A stretch of DNA of 64,000 bases from Mixophyes australis (GCA_036250195.1 JAVHZZ010000002.1:279578960-279642959); one strand, 5' to 3'. Shown: positions 18,245 to 33,145, counted from the first letter of the stretch. A program made the numbers and translations. Notes: generated from the sequence alone by a model not told the origin.

Positions 18245-21174
18245 CTACTGAGGCAAGATGTCGTCCTCATCCTCAACCTCTGATTCCTCTCCCCCTACAG
18301 TGTGTACTTCCTCCTCATCACACATTATCAATTCGTCCCCGCTGGACTCCACAACCACAGGTCCCTCTGTAGTATCTGGAGGGCAGTGCTGTACTTCATT
18401 GAGGAATTGATTATTCATTTTTATAAACATCATTTTTTCAACGTTGTGAGGAAGCAACCTCCTTCGCCGCTCACTGACCAGGTTCCCCGCTGCACTAAAA
18501 ACTCTTTCCGAGTACACACTGGAGGGGGGACAACTCAGGTAAAATAGAGCCAGTTTGTACAGGGGCTTCCAAACTGCCTTTTTTTTTCCTGCCAGTAACA
18601 ATATGGACTGTCTGACATGTCTACTTGGATGGTGTCAGCAAAGTAATCATCCACAATTTTTTCTATTGTGACAGCATCCAATGCAGCGAGAGTAGACATG
18701 TCTGCAATGGTTGGCAGGTCCTTCAGTCCGGACCAGATGTTATCAGCATCCCCGCCAGTGCCTCTTTTGGGAAAACTGAGCTTTTTCCTCGCAGCCATAG
18801 ATGTGGAAGAAAATGAGGGTGGAGCTGTTGGCATGTCACGGTCCTCTTCAGAGGACAATCTCCTGACCAGCAGGTCTTTGCACCGCTGTAGACTTGTGTC
18901 CGCCGGAAACAGAGACACAACATACGCTTTAAACCGAGGATCGAGCACGGTGGCCAGAATGTATTCCTCTGACTTTAAAAGAGTGACCACCCTCGGATCC
19001 TGGCAAAGCGTACGAAGGGCTACATCCACAAGAGCTACATGCTTGCTGTAATCGCAATGGCTTACCAGCTCCTCCCTCACTTTCTCCAGCTGCTTCTGCA
19101 ACAGCCTGATCAGGGGAATGACCTGACTCAAGCTGGCAGTGTCGGAACTGACTTCTCGTGTGGCAAGTTCAAATGGCTGCAGAACCTTGCACAACACGGA
19201 AATCAGTCTCCACTGCGCTTGACTCAGGCGCATCCCCACTCCTTTGCCTATGTCGTAGGTGGCTGTGTAGGCCTGAATGGCCTTTTGCTGCTCCTCCATC
19301 CTCTGCAGCATATAGAGGGTGGAGTTCCAGCGCGTCACAACCTCTTGTTTGAGGTGATGGCAGGGCAGGTTCAAGCTTTTTTGATGTGCCTCTAGTCTGC
19401 GGTAGGCACTGGCTGAATGCCGAAAGTGTCCAGCAATTTTGCGGGCCACCGCAAGCATCTCCTGCACACCCCTGTCACTCTTGAGGTAATGCTGCACCAC
19501 CAAATTAATGGTGTGGGCAAAACATGGGACGTGCTGGAAATTGCCCATATTTAATGCCCGCACAATGTTACTGGCATTGTCTGACACCACAAATCCCCAT
19601 GAGAGTCTAAGTGGGGTAAGCCACTGGGAGATAATTTCCCTCATTTTCTCTAATATGTTGTCAGCGTTGTGCCTCTTATTAAAGCCTGTAATGCACAATG
19701 TTGCCTGCCTTTGCATGAGCAGCCATTTTGTAGATGCTGCTGCTACTGATGCAGCTGTTGCTGTTGCTGCGGAAGGGGATGCATCAACCCAGTGGGCTGT
19801 CACAGTCATATAGTCCTTCGTTTGCCCAGAACCACTTGTCCACATGTCCGTGGTTAAGTGGACAGTGGGTACAACCGCATTTTTAAGAGCACTGAGGACA
19901 CTTGATCGTACTTCTCTGTACATTTTTGGTATCGCCTGCCTAGTGAAGTGGAATCTCGAGGGGATTTGGTACCGGGGACACAATACCTCCATCAACCCTC
20001 TAAATCCCACTCCACTGATGGCGGACACCGGGCGCACGTCTAACACCAACATTGCAGTTACAGCCGCAGTTATACGCTTTGCAATAGGGTGACTACTATC
20101 GTATTTGGTGGTCATGGCAAACGACTGTTGGACGGTCAATTGTTTGGTGAAAGACTTAGCGGTCTTACGACTTCCCCTCTGGGAAGATGACCAACTAACA
20201 GCAGCAACAGCAGCAGTGGCAGTAGTAGGCGTACCGCTGCAGGATTCCTCGGATGAATCCCGTATTGAGGAGGACTCAGTCTGGCTGCTGACTTGGGCTG
20301 CAGGACTGAATCTGATGGAGATTGTGGAGGAAGTTGACGAGGAGGGTGTTGCTGGTGTGTATCCAACTGGACCACGGGATTTAGGTGTCCCTGTACCGAT
20401 GAGGGTCCTAGCCCCAGTTCCTGAACTAACCACTGAACTATGAAGGTTATTCAGGTGACGTATAAGGGAGGATGTTCCTAGGTGGGCAAGATCCTTACCC
20501 CTGCTTATTTGAGCTTTACATAAGCTACATATTGCCATACATTGGTTGTCTGGATTTGGATAAAAATAACTCCATACCGAAGAGGTGCATTTTTTGGTCT
20601 TCTGACCAGGCATGACGATGGGCTTTTTCATCCCATGGACATCAGCTGTTTCCCCCCCTGGTGCCTCATTTACAATAACCACATCACCATCCTCATCATC
20701 AAGTTCCTCCACAGCGCCAGCTACATCATCAATAGCCTCCTCCCGAGCCACCTCTTCCCGTACAGTGATGGGAAGTACAGTGATGGGAAGGTCAGGCTTG
20801 ACAACCACCAACACGCTTGGACTCGCCTTGTGGATTTGTGATAATTTCTCTTTAGAAGGCAGAGTTGTTTGCTGTTTTGTTGCTGACAGCATAACTCTCT
20901 TCAATTTTTTGTAGGGGGGGGGAGGAGGAGGAGGGCTAAGATCCGTGGGTGAAGCTGAACCACTAGTCATGAACACGGGCCAGGGCCTAAGCCGTTCCTT
21001 GCCACTCCGTGTCGTAAATGGCATATTGGCAACTTTACGTTTCTCCTCAGATGATTTTAAGTTTCTCTTTTTGCTACTTTTTCTTAACTTGGGCTTTTTG
21101 GATTTTACATGCCCGGTACTACGAGATTGGGCATCGGGCATCGGGCTTGGAAGACGACGTTGATGGCATTTCAT
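18245..21174 (-). pseudogene. hAT-1 transposase of copy A, frameshifted
   Basis: Same protein as at 36488-39496 but broken twice. The T-run near 18578-18586 has nine T instead of seven, moving the last ~118 codons (18245-18601) to another frame. A 7-bp duplication of GGGCATC near 21130-21145 shifts the N-terminus. Between them the 879-codon frame (18535-21174) keeps the BED finger, both catalytic Asp motifs and most of the core. It lacks the hAT dimerisation region in frame, so it should be inactive. Confidence 0.92.
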
Positions 21175-21436
21175 CGTCTATGTCATGACTAGTGGCAGCA
21201 GCTTCAGCATTAGGAGGAAGTGGGTCTTGATCTTTCCCTACTTTATCCTCCAAATTTTTGGTCTCCATTATATGTAGCACAAGATACTGCAGAATGTGTG
21301 AACTTGGTAATATTGCAGTACCAATGGACTTATACTGCTGGATTGGTTTTACAAATTTGGTTATAATTATTATATATTTTTTTTTTTTTTAATTTTTTAT
21401 TTTTTTTTACTTTTTTCTTATTTTTAAAAAACTTGG

Positions 21437-22600
21437 GAATAGTGGGGAAATAACTATGCCCTTAGAAGCACAGAGCACAGGACACAGCACCACTGGACTG
21501 AACAGGACATGGCACAGGATCCAGCAGCACTACGGAACTCAGCAGGACAGAGCACAGGACACAGCACCACTGGACTGATACTGCAGAATGTGTAAACTTT
21601 GTAATATTGCAGTACCACTGGACTTTTACTGCTGAATGTGTGAACTTGGTAATATTGCAGTACCAATGGGCTTATACTGCAGGATTGGTTTTGCAAATTT
21701 GGTGGTAATTAAAAATTATTAAATTAGTTTTTGGTATTTTTTAAAAAAACTTTTTTTTATTTTTTTAAACACAGGGGAATATTGGGGAAATAACTATGCC
21801 CTTAGAAGCACAGAGCACAGGACACAGCACCACTGGACTGAACAGGACACGGCACAGGACCCAGCAGCACTACGGAACTCAGCAGGACAGAGCACAGGAC
21901 ACAGCACCACTGGACTGATACTGCAGAATGTGTAAACTTTGTAATATTGCAGTACCACTGGACTTTTACTGCTGAATGTGTGAACTTGGTAATATTGCAG
22001 TACCAATGGACTTATACTGCAGGATTGGTTTTGCAAATTTGGTTATAATTATTATATATATTTTTTTTTTTTTAATTTTTTATTTTTTTTTACTTTTTTT
22101 TTATTTTTTAAAAACTTGGGAATAATGGGGAAATAACTATGCCCTTAGAAGCACAGAGCACAGGACACAGCACCACTGGACTGAACAGGACACGGCACAG
22201 GACCCAGCAGCACTACGGAACTCAGCAGGACAGAGCACAGGACACAGCACCACTGGACTGATACTGCAGAATGTGTAAACTTTGTAATATTGCAGTACCA
22301 CTGGACTTTTACTGCTGAATGTGTGAACTTGGTAATATTGCAGTACCAATGGGCTTATACTGCAGGATTGGTTGTGCAAATTTTGTGGTAATTAAAAAAT
22401 ATTAAAGTAGTTTTTGGTATTTTTTAAAAAAACTTTTTTTTATTTTTTTAAACACAGGGGAATATTGGGGAAATAACTATGCCCTTAGAAGCACAGAGCA
22501 CAGGACACAGCACCACTGGACTGAACAGGACACAGCACAGGACCCAGCAGCACCACTGACCTCAGAAGGACAGAGCACAGCACACAGCACCACTGGACTG
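21437..22600. repeat. ~343-bp tandem array upstream of the transposase (copy A)
   Basis: Four units marked by ATGCCCTTAGAAGCACAG at about 21455, 21795, 22138 and 22486, each ending in T-rich DNA. They lie upstream of the minus-strand transposase start, so they may contain promoter copies. Copy B has three units. Confidence 0.88.
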
Positions 22601-22610
22601 ATACTGCAGA

Positions 22611-22720
22611 ACACAGCACAGCACAGCACAGCACAGCACTAAACAGCACAGCACAGCACAGCACTAAACAGCACAGAACTAAACAGCACAGAACTAAACA
22701 GCACAGAACTAAACAGCACA
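22611..22720. repeat. CAGCA-type microsatellite in hAT-1 copy A
   Basis: Repeats of CAGCA with interspersed CTAAACAGCACAGAA. Copy B has a shorter version at 40436-40527. Confidence 0.85.
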
Positions 22721-22957
22721 GAGGACCACCTAACACACCCTCCCTCTACCCTGATCAATGCCCGAGTGAAGATGGCGGCGACTAGCGGGGAATTTATAGG
22801 ATCCGAGTATCGCGAGATCCGACAACGGGATTATGAGTCAGAGCCTCAGTTTCACTTTTGAATTTGGCGCCAATACCCGGATCTGTCTCGGATCCGACTC
22901 GGATCCGCAACGTTCGGGTGGGCTCGGATTCAGGAAATCCGAGTGCGCTCATCCCTA

Positions 22958-23414
22958 GTTAAAATGTACATGTCCTTTTAAATATCTTACATAAGGGTGA
23001 GTGGGAGGGCTCAAGGACAATTCCATCTTGCACCACATTTCTTTTCTGCCACTGCTGTATGGCAATGTTTCCTAGATGTGCTATGAACTGCCGTGTGTTT
23101 GTGTCATTGCTCTGTCGCTATGCATCCAGCCAGGTCATTGCAGTCTTTGTCCGAAAGTGGATGAAAATAATATTGTGACCTGTGAGGTGGTCAAAATTGA
23201 TCTGAAATGACTGGAAATTTATGTTATTGAGATTAATAATAATGTAAGAACAAAAAAGGGCAAAATTATGTGATTTTAGCATATTTTACCAATTTTTCTA
23301 AAAAATACAGATTGAATACCAAAACCAAAGCACGCGAGGGCAGTTTTGCCAAAACCAAAACATGAACACAATGCAGATCCAAAACCAAAACACAGGGGTC
23401 AGTAAACATCTCTA
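22958..23414 (+). mobile_element. Right end of the hAT-2 element split by hAT-1
   Basis: Continues hAT-2 DNA from 14934. It matches the left end of the copy at 55452 in reverse and ends in ACACAGGGGTCAG...CATCTCTA, the complement of the family-2 terminus TAGAGATG. The matching left terminus is not found, because the left side of this locus is rearranged. Confidence 0.75.
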
Positions 23415-26400
23415 ATAATAACTAGATGTAGGGGATGATTTGCTGACTACCTATATAAAAACTAATTTTTGGGTTTGGGCACAAATCTAGATTCCTTTAG
23501 TAAAGATTCAGAGCTAAGGTAAGATCTAGATAGTACATCAAATTAACATGGTAAAGTATAATTTTGAGGTCGAATACACACAGCAGAATGCCAACACGCG
23601 TTTCGCTGTAATTGCTTTTTCGATTTATGAACGTAACAGATTTTGGAGGATTACTTTTAATAAAGGCAGAACTTAGACATCTAAAAACATCACATTCATG
23701 GTATGCTGTTGTTTTTATCTGCAATGTTTAGGTCACAGTATGAAGTTTTAATTATTTTCACCCACTTTAATAACCACACTATCTACCTAAGATGAGATGA
23801 CTGTACACATGACCATATATATGGACACGACTGCAAATGATGTCTAACTACCCTTAGTATGAGCTATCCTTTTGGTTTGGCCTTCATTTACGAAAATCAT
23901 CTTACTTAACACTGAGTAGTGTGAGATTTGGCCACTGTGGTTGAAGTCACATAGTGTTGTCGGTAGTCCGCCTGTTGTGGGGCCTCTGAGTAATGAACAG
24001 GAGGTCTTGTGGACCTTCTCAAGTATGCATCCTACAGAAATTAAGTAGTTGCAACCTTTTAGTGTTAGTCTCTTTTGTTCCATTAGCCAACACCAGTACT
24101 ACAGTACTCAGGATTAGCACTTGCACTTTTCAGTACTGGGGTTTGTTGCAATTTATATTAAAACAACATGCTTACTGTCTAACAGGCACTAAAATGATAA
24201 AAGCTAGAAACTCCCACAGTGGTGTACCAGTTGTAGGCATACTATCTTGTAATAATGCTATCTGGATGTAATAATGATTGAAATGTCATGTCATCAATGC
24301 CATTATAAATCATGTAATGACTTTTGTGCTTTCACCCATAAATGAACAGTCCATTGTACATTTTGTTTGTTACCTACTTGCATTGAGAATAACTCTCATA
24401 TAGCTTGGTGTCACACAGTTTTGATGCACTACTTTATTGAACTTTATTGATGGATATCAGGATGGCAAAATCAGTAAGAGGTGTAGTTCCAGCAAATCAA
24501 CCAAAAAAGATATTTACAATTTTCCCACAGCCTGCTTCTGGCTAAAGATCCTGTTTCCTCACTAGTCACTAGTCAACTAGTACGACGTCAGTCATCCTGC
24601 CCACAACACAAAACCAGCCATTTATGCTTCCTCCCCAGCACTAACTAACTGCCAAACCAAAAATAAACCACACCCATGTTTTCCACCAATGAACCTGTTT
24701 CCTATGTGTTTCTCCAGGCAACTGGAGAAACACACAAATATATTCAGTTACTACTCCAATTTACAGAGATGCTACATATCTATGAATCACTCACTTTCTG
24801 GACATGTTTTAGCACATAGAAATAAAGATGCACATTTTGGCTTTCAGATATTATTTTTGCCTAGTTGATTTTTTGGTTCCAGACTATCATTGACAAAAAA
24901 AAAAAAAGAAAACGCTTCAATAATGACATTATCTAGAAAACCAGACCCGCCAGAAGTTATTGTCTTAGGATATGTGGACAATTTTCTGATATTTGCTGAA
25001 ACTAGATGCAAAATGAAATTCACTTTACTCTTGCGATGGGTTATAGGTCTGCATTTTTATATTTTTTTATATGTTTCTGTAATTTCCTTATATGTAGCAG
25101 TCCCATAAGAATAAAAGGGTTAATCCAACAGTAAAAGTAATTCATAAATTATTTTTTCAAATGTTTGTACATCAGCTGTTATGCCCAATATTGATAAATT
25201 TGTCTAAGCATATTTTTTTTTTCATCAGTTCTGCATTAAAAGGTTCTTTTCTCCAAATGACACCTGAGACAAGAGAAAACTACACTGCAATATTCAATTA
25301 CTTCTCCTGTTTTATTGGAAAACATTATTTTTGAGCATTTAGAAAATAGAGTGCAGAAATTAGATTTTCAATAGAGAATGCACTAAGCAGGAAATGCCAT
25401 TATTGATTTATAGCCTGGTAACTGAGTGTTGGGCTTTGCCAATAAGATACCAAATTTAAACATTATCCAGCAATTGTACAGATTTCTGTAGTGCAGTTAA
25501 TGGTACATATTTACTTGGGTGTATTTAGAGGATTTTGAACAGATATTATTAGCTACAACTAGCGGTCAGTAAATGTGTGTACCTTTTTGTTCATAATTTC
25601 TAAAATGAATGAAAAAAACAGCTATAGTTCAGATGTTTTTCTTTTTTATGGAAAAACATATTTGTATATTTGTATACATTGTGTAATTAGAAAAATCACC
25701 AGCAATGGACATAAAGGTTAAAACACTTTTTAATTAAGTCAATGTATTTTTTTCTCTTTACCAGCAAAAATGTGATAGGGAAATTACAAATAAAAATGAA
25801 TAAAAAAATATCCAATATAAAATGAAGAGATGAGTGAAGTTGAGGCCAATTTGTAGAGGTGCAAAAGTTTCGGTGACGCATTTTCAAGCTACACTTTTGC
25901 TTCACTCTTCAGCACTCTATTTGTTTATTCGTATTTAGCAGAATTTCTAGTCCATAAGTAGAGCTGAGATGATGACAGTGAAATCATTCCACTGTGTGGT
26001 ATAGTTGGGACAGTCCTGGGAACTCTTATGGAACTCTTACTCTTAAATTCTACAGTAAATTGTCCAAAATGTTGCAACCAAAGTTGTAATGAGGCAAATA
26101 TTTTGCAGAACAGTTTTAAAAATTCCACTCACCTATGTGTGTGTTACACAATGAATCATTAACTCACTCAAAGGTATACCGACGTGAATCCACAGAGTGG
26201 CATTTTTCCCCTAATATTTAAAATCATATGCATAGCCAGTGCCACTCTAATGTAAGCTGTACATTTTCAAACTGTGGTTCAATTACTAGGGTAATACTGG
26301 TTTGAATCCCATTTTATGAACAGGTGGACAAATGGGGATGAATTTCAAATAAGTGTACATATCTGGACTCTCATAATAGCCTTGTACTGTGAACTAGGCC

Positions 26401-26740
26401 ACACAGCTGCATGCAGTAGCATGCTGTGTGTGGAGTGTGTGGATCAATATGACTGAAATTCTATGTTTTAGTTATCCTCATCTTAAAAGTAAGCCCACAC
26501 TATTTTAAATTCTGGTACATTAATGGCTTCTAGTATCTGGGCTTTTCATTGTAGGAATTTGGGTTCACTACTATAAACTGCTGGATATATAAGATGGTCT
26601 GCTCAATCATTTCCTAGAAAAGTATGCCTGGGTTGAATAACTGTATAAAATCTATGAGGGTAAAGTGTTCTGTCAAGACTTGAATTTGAAATTATAGTGT
26701 ATGGATGAATTTGAGGAAGGCTATTTCTTCTGGATTCTTC
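23415..26740. other. AT-rich DNA, nothing recognised
   Basis: No gene, terminal repeat or known element. Short open frames (for example 24890-25108) lack any family motif. A CACGCGTTTCGC motif at about 23596-23607 recalls conserved parts of some vertebrate retroelements but cannot be placed. Confidence 0.5.
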
Positions 26741-27348
26741 TGTAACTCCCTGTAGGCACAAGCTTGCTGCGTCTGTCTGTTCTGCTCCTTAGTAATAGGA
26801 CTCTGTTTTTATTTTGTATCAGGCCTGCAGTACCTCAGTGTCACCTGAGGTGCTGCTTTGGACATTTTCACCTCACCTGCAGGAGTTAATCGCATCCCCC
26901 TGTTAGATCTCCTGCTCCTGCTTCCCTGACTATTTATTCTTCTTGTGCACCTTGCCGGTCATTCTGCTCACCAGTGTTTCTTTCCATGTAGTTTTGGCTC
27001 TTCCTTGTACCATCATTCCAGACTCCCAGTTTACCTGGATTCCTTCAGCATTTGCCTTTGTCTAGTAATCTATTGCATTGTAAGTTTCCTTATTTGCTTC
27101 TGCAAATTACCTGTTTATGTTCAAAGACTGTTTCCTTCTATCCAGCCATACCTGGATTCTGTTTTGTTAATATCCTGCTATACATGGACTGTGTTCTGTT
27201 AATTATTTGTTATTCCTGGATTGTGTTTGTTTATTGCTTTGCTCTGTCATGTTGTGCAACTGAGTGTTTGTGCTTCAATAAACTATTATATCCTTCATCT
27301 ATTCTGTACTCCTTTGCTATTATTGCAAACACCTAGCTAATCATAACA
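26741..27348 (+). repeat. Possible solo LTR
   Basis: 608 bp starting TGTAACTCCCTG and ending ATCATAACA, with AATAAA at 27277-27282 about 65 bp before the end. Flanking 5-mers are TCTTC and TCTAC, a one-mismatch target duplication. The pyrimidine-rich body resembles Ty3/gypsy LTRs. No coding region of a retroelement adjoins it. Confidence 0.5.
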
Positions 27349-28212
<864 letters not shown>

Positions 28213-28229
28213 TATTAGAGATTATATAT

Positions 28230-30332
28230 TAGAGATGAGAGGTTTGGATACTGAGAAATACAACAGATGTGAGATTTTGGGTTCTGAGTGAAACCAAGTT
28301 ATGACTAGCTTCCTCGCTCCAAAATCGGATCTGAAAAAAAGGTAAAATGTAAAAATGTGGGAACTTGCCAGTTTTAGGTTGATATCTTCTATATATAGCC
28401 CTCTCTTGTGTTCTCATCTGCCATTTTACAACAGACAGTGGGTGAGGAGGATGTCAGCTGTAGTGCTCTACTGTGAGAATTTAAACTAGACTAGTGTTAG
28501 ACAGGGTGTAAGGGACAGAGGAAAGAATAGAATAGCTGTGATTGATTATAATTTATTTTAATGCAGTTTAGTTCTCCAGAGATCGTTGAGGTAGAATACT
28601 TTGCAGATCAATATTTCCATATTTAGTACTATAGGAATTAGACATCATTCTGAACTAACTAGTATTTAGTGGAGAATTACAGTGTGCTTTTGCTGTATGA
28701 CTATTAGCAGCAGAACCCAAAATACAATTAGATTTATTTATTTTAAAATGTTAAGTTAAGTTTCTCTAGTGAAAGTATTGTTGTGTGGGGCAGTGACATC
28801 TGTATTAAGTGAGGGAAAAAATGGGTGTTTGTGTGTCAAGGTCAGCAGCAGAACCCCTCCAAAAAACTACTACATTCTAAACTTTATTTGTATTTTTTGA
28901 TACTTGTGAAGTTGTTAATGGTAATTTAATGACATCTATATTAAGTGGGGAGAAAAGGGTGTTTGCCTGTAAGGGTTTTTTTCTGGGCATTTTTGACATT
29001 CAACAACCACATGTAGAACATTGAAGCAGCTGCAAAATAAAAACTGCCATTTTACCAACTAAAGCAAGCTCATCAGATAAATTAAAAAAACTGTAGTGTA
29101 AGGTGCAAGAGATAAAATTGATGAATCACTACACGAACGCTAAATTTAGAACGTTAGACAGCATGCATAATGGAGAGTGAAGAGGTAGTACCAATCAGAT
29201 ACCCAATTGGCAAATCCAGGTATTTTCCCATAAATCCTAATACAAATGTACAAAAGTAGGTGCAAGACATCAAATCGTCGCATGACAAGAACGAGGCTTT
29301 AAAATACTTTGATTTACTTGTAAGTGTTTGTTTATGCTACAAGTAAGGCAGATCTGTGCAGTAATGTTGCCCTTGTGAATAAAGCAAGGGGACTCTGATA
29401 TATTTGCCAGCTAGCATGTATATATACATACTAATGTCCAGTTTGAGATTACGTCAATCTCAATTCATTCTATTGGCTAAGCTCAAGTATAGCATCTGAC
29501 CTAGTATGGTTGGTTTGGGACGTCCTGAATGGGCTGGCCTCTTGGTCTGATGCCGGGATGCCGCTGGTATTTGGAGCGCGAGGTGCCTGTGCCCCAAGGG
29601 GACAGACCCTATTGGTGACCTGATAATTCAGTGGTGGTGGTGGGACTGGAACAACCACCTTGCACAACCCGCGGAAAAAGGACTGCCCGAGACTTGTAGC
29701 GGAGACAGTTAAGAAGACCCATGTATATAAATATGCAATTTATAAATAATATATATATGTTATATTAGTGAAGTGGAAAAAATATGTTAAACAATCAGTT
29801 TAGATAGACCAATAGTTGGCCTTCCCACCCAAGTCAGTATACATAACTGACATAGATGCAGAGTTGGTTGCTAAAAACATCTGTCTTGACAAGACAATGC
29901 AAATGAAAGTCAACATTCTGAGAAATTAAGAGGACAGAATTTGGCAGGGGCAAATAATACATATATAGATGGAGATATGATGGCTGATGAGTTAAGCTAT
30001 GTGATGGAGATAGAGAACAATATAGACTAGTTAATCTTTTTTTAATTGAATCTGAGAGAGCAAATGATGGCAAGGTTACAAAATTCTTCAGCTTGCTGCA
30101 GACTTTGCCCAAAATACGTGAAAATTTGGACAGCTGTGAAGGGATCATTATAAAATAGACTGACAGTTATTGTTAATGCTATAAATAGAAACACAGAAGC
30201 AAAAGCAGCTCAAAATCACATAATTTTACCTATTTTTTAAAAAATTTAATTAAATCCAGATACAGACAAGAAAATGATTTAGAACCAAAACAACAGCCAA
30301 AAACAAAACACAGGGGTCAGAGCACATCTCTA
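28230..30332. mobile_element. Non-autonomous hAT-2-like element
   Basis: Left end TAGAGATGAGAGG; right end ACACAGGGGTCAG...CATCTCTA, as in other family-2 copies. The flanking 8-mers (TTATATAT and ATATGTAT) match poorly, so the pair may come from two insertions. There is no transposase. A GC-richer block at 29510-29690 is of unknown origin. Confidence 0.55.
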
Positions 30333-31628
30333 ATATGTATTAATACTAAACAAATTCAGTACTTTTTAGTAACGTATATATCTCAATCAACATTACAGCA
30401 ACATTATAGATAGCATCAAAACTCTATCATTAGCCCAACATTGCTTCATAAATGTCTTTACAAATTCAGGACGGACGCAATGTCATCTTGCTAAAGTACT
30501 GCTTTACAGTCGGTAAAGTAGTCAGCAATTCTGTGTCCCACTGCCCCACATTTAAATACCAGGCAGTTGGCCAATTAACTGTTTTTTTCTATGATAAGTC
30601 ATAGGATATCAGCCAATGTATGTGGCTACAGCAGTCTTAACATGGCATGGTAAACACAATACCTTTTCTCATTTTGGATTAGGAGAAGAAACTTAAAAAC
30701 ACAAACAGAATAAACCGATTCATCATTTTGCGCAATTTTCCTTAATTACTGTTTAACTATAGAAGTATTAATAGTAATAACCCCAATAACAATGTGTCAT
30801 TTTTCAGCCAATTTTAAATAGTTTCTCCTTGACCCAAATATTTTTTTTCACATATTCAGCCTATAAGTAGCAAAGGACAGGTCCTTAATATTATGCTATA
30901 AAGTGATATGTGATGTGTATGATTAAGACCTCCAATGTAGTACTCATGTGAAATACAGCTAAATGCTGAATATGGTCTATGACAGGATGGACCTCCTAAG
31001 CCACCCTGTCCATCTTATTGGCACTGAATGAAATAATTGTAGGATAAATTTGGGTTGTTAAATACCTTAAATATAATTTAAACTAATTCCATCCAAGATG
31101 GAATAAGTGTTTTCGAGTCACTGGCTAGGGGTCTAAATTGAGAAGGAAAATAAATCAGTAAAAATACAATAGCTACAAAATAGAAAATTAATTTCAGTTT
31201 TAACTAATAGGAAATTGTTGCAATTACTATCCAGATAGTGTACATGAATATCATCATACCTTAATATCTAGTCATTATCAGTTAATATTGAACTAACTAT
31301 TCTCCCTATGAAGTAAATGGAGACAGATGCATGGCGCAATTCACAAACAAAGTACAAAATATTTTTGGGTGACAAAGATTAAACAGCTATCTAAATAAAT
31401 TTACAATCACTGAAATTTGAAAGCACTGAAACCATAAAGATTCTAAAGAAAATAATAATAATTGGAAACTGAATGTCAAATGCAATGTTAACTATAGATA
31501 ATATATGTATTGAATTAAACTTTTGTTTAAGAATAGTAATACCACATCTAAACCTGTTTGCTATGTATGCTAATTTTTGTTTTAAAACCACATCTAACAT
31601 CTTTATCAAGTTAATTCATGATGAATGT
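30333..31628. other. AT-rich DNA, nothing recognised
   Basis: No open frame with a known motif and no terminal repeats seen on either strand. Confidence 0.5.
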
Positions 31629-31790
<162 letters not shown>

Positions 31791-32105
31791 GGATGTGCAC
31801 CGGCGACTTTTGAGGTCTCGTGTTTTGTGTTTTGGATCCGGATTTTCGTTATTTTTGAGGTTCGGATTTGTCTCGCAAAACACTTGACGAAAGGTCTCGG
31901 TTCGGATTTAAGGTATTGGATTCGGATTTTTTTTTAAAAAAAAATAAAAAATGTTTAAAAATCAAGTTTTTGGGCTTATTTTCACTCCTAGGCTATTATT
32001 AACCTCAATAACATTCAATAACAAGCATTTCCACTAATTTACAGTGTATTCTGAACACCTCACAATATAGTTATTAGTCCAAAACGTTGCAACAAGGTAT
32101 CTTTC

Positions 32106-33145
32106 TGGACTGCGTAGAGGAGTGGGTCACCACAATATATATTAAAAACCCTGAACTTTTATGATTCGCACCAATAATTGTACCTGGACTGCGTAGAGGA
32201 GTGGGTCACCACAATATCTTAAAAACCCTGAACTTTTATGATTCGCACCAATAATTGTACCTGGACTGCGTAGAGGAGTGGGTCACCACAATATATCTTA
32301 AAAACCCTGAACTTTTATGATTCGCACCAATAATTGTACCTGGACTGCGTAGAGGAGTGGGTCACCACAATATATATTAAAAACCCTGAACTTTTATGAT
32401 TCGCACCAATAATTGTACCTGGACTACGTAGAGGAGTGGGTCACCACAATATCTTAAAAACCCTGAACTTTTATGATTCGCACCAATAATTGTACCTGGA
32501 CTGCGTAGAGGAGTGGGTCACCACAATATCTTAAAAACCCTGAACTTTTATGATTCGCACCAATAATTGTACCTGGACTGCGTAGAGGAGTGGGTCACCA
32601 CAATATCTTAAAAACCCTGAACTTTTATGATTCGCACCAATAATTGTACCTGGACTGCGTAGAGGAGTGGGTCACCACAATATATTAAAAACCCTGAACT
32701 TTTATGATTCGCACCAATAATTGTACCTGGACTGCGTAGAGGAGTGGGTCACCACAATATCTTAAAAACCCTGAACTTTTATGATTCGCACCAATAATTG
32801 TACCTGGACTGCGTAGAGGAGTGGGTCACCACAATATCTTAAAAACCCTGAACTTTTATGATTCGCACCAATAATTGTACCTGGACTGCGTAGAGGAGTG
32901 GGTCACCACAATATCTTAAAAACCCTGGACTTTTATGATTCGCACCAATAATTGTACCTGGACTGCGTAGAGGAGTGGGTCACCACAATATCTTAAAAAC
33001 CCTGAACTTTTATGATTCGCACCAATAATTGTACCTGGACTGCGTAGAGGAGTGGGTCACCACAATATCTTAAAAACCCTGAACTTTTATGATTCGCACC
33101 AATAATTGTACCTGGACTGCGTAGAGGAGTGGGCACTGGGCACCA
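32106..33145. repeat. ~77-bp tandem array of hAT-1 copy B
   Basis: About 13 units of the same sequence as in copy A, but dominated by the CACAATATCTTAAAA variant and without the four-unit period, so it was amplified differently. Confidence 0.92.

Larger units (their letters stand above)
14935..22957 (-). mobile_element. hAT-1 copy A, 8.0-kb hAT transposon
   Basis: The ends are TAGGGATGTGC on the left and the complement of TAGGGATGAGC on the right, flanked by a perfect 8-bp duplication GTTAAAAT (14927-14934 and 22958-22965), the hAT hallmark. The element contains a 77-bp tandem array, transposase-derived repeats, a frameshifted transposase on the minus strand and a ~343-bp tandem array. It is almost identical in sequence to copy B at 31788-40764 but lacks about 1 kb that copy B has downstream of the transposase, and has fewer 440-bp units. 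It sits inside the hAT-2 element. Confidence 0.95.

Noticed and set aside
18668..20443. Plus-strand open frames opposite the hAT transposase
   Set aside because: They are shadows of the minus-strand coding frame; the same shadows reappear at 36939-38681 opposite copy B.
21454..22736. Cys/Leu/Val-rich minus-strand open frames repeated every ~343 bp
   Set aside because: They are translations of the tandem array and the CAGCA microsatellite; the frames repeat with the DNA unit and lack any start context or family similarity.
24890..25108. 72-codon open frame that could be a small membrane protein
   Set aside because: Hydrophobic end only, a poly-Lys start from an A-run, AT-rich context and no homology signal.
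28230..30332. 8-bp target duplication for this element
   Set aside because: TTATATAT and ATATGTAT match too poorly, and AT-rich flanks make chance matches likely.
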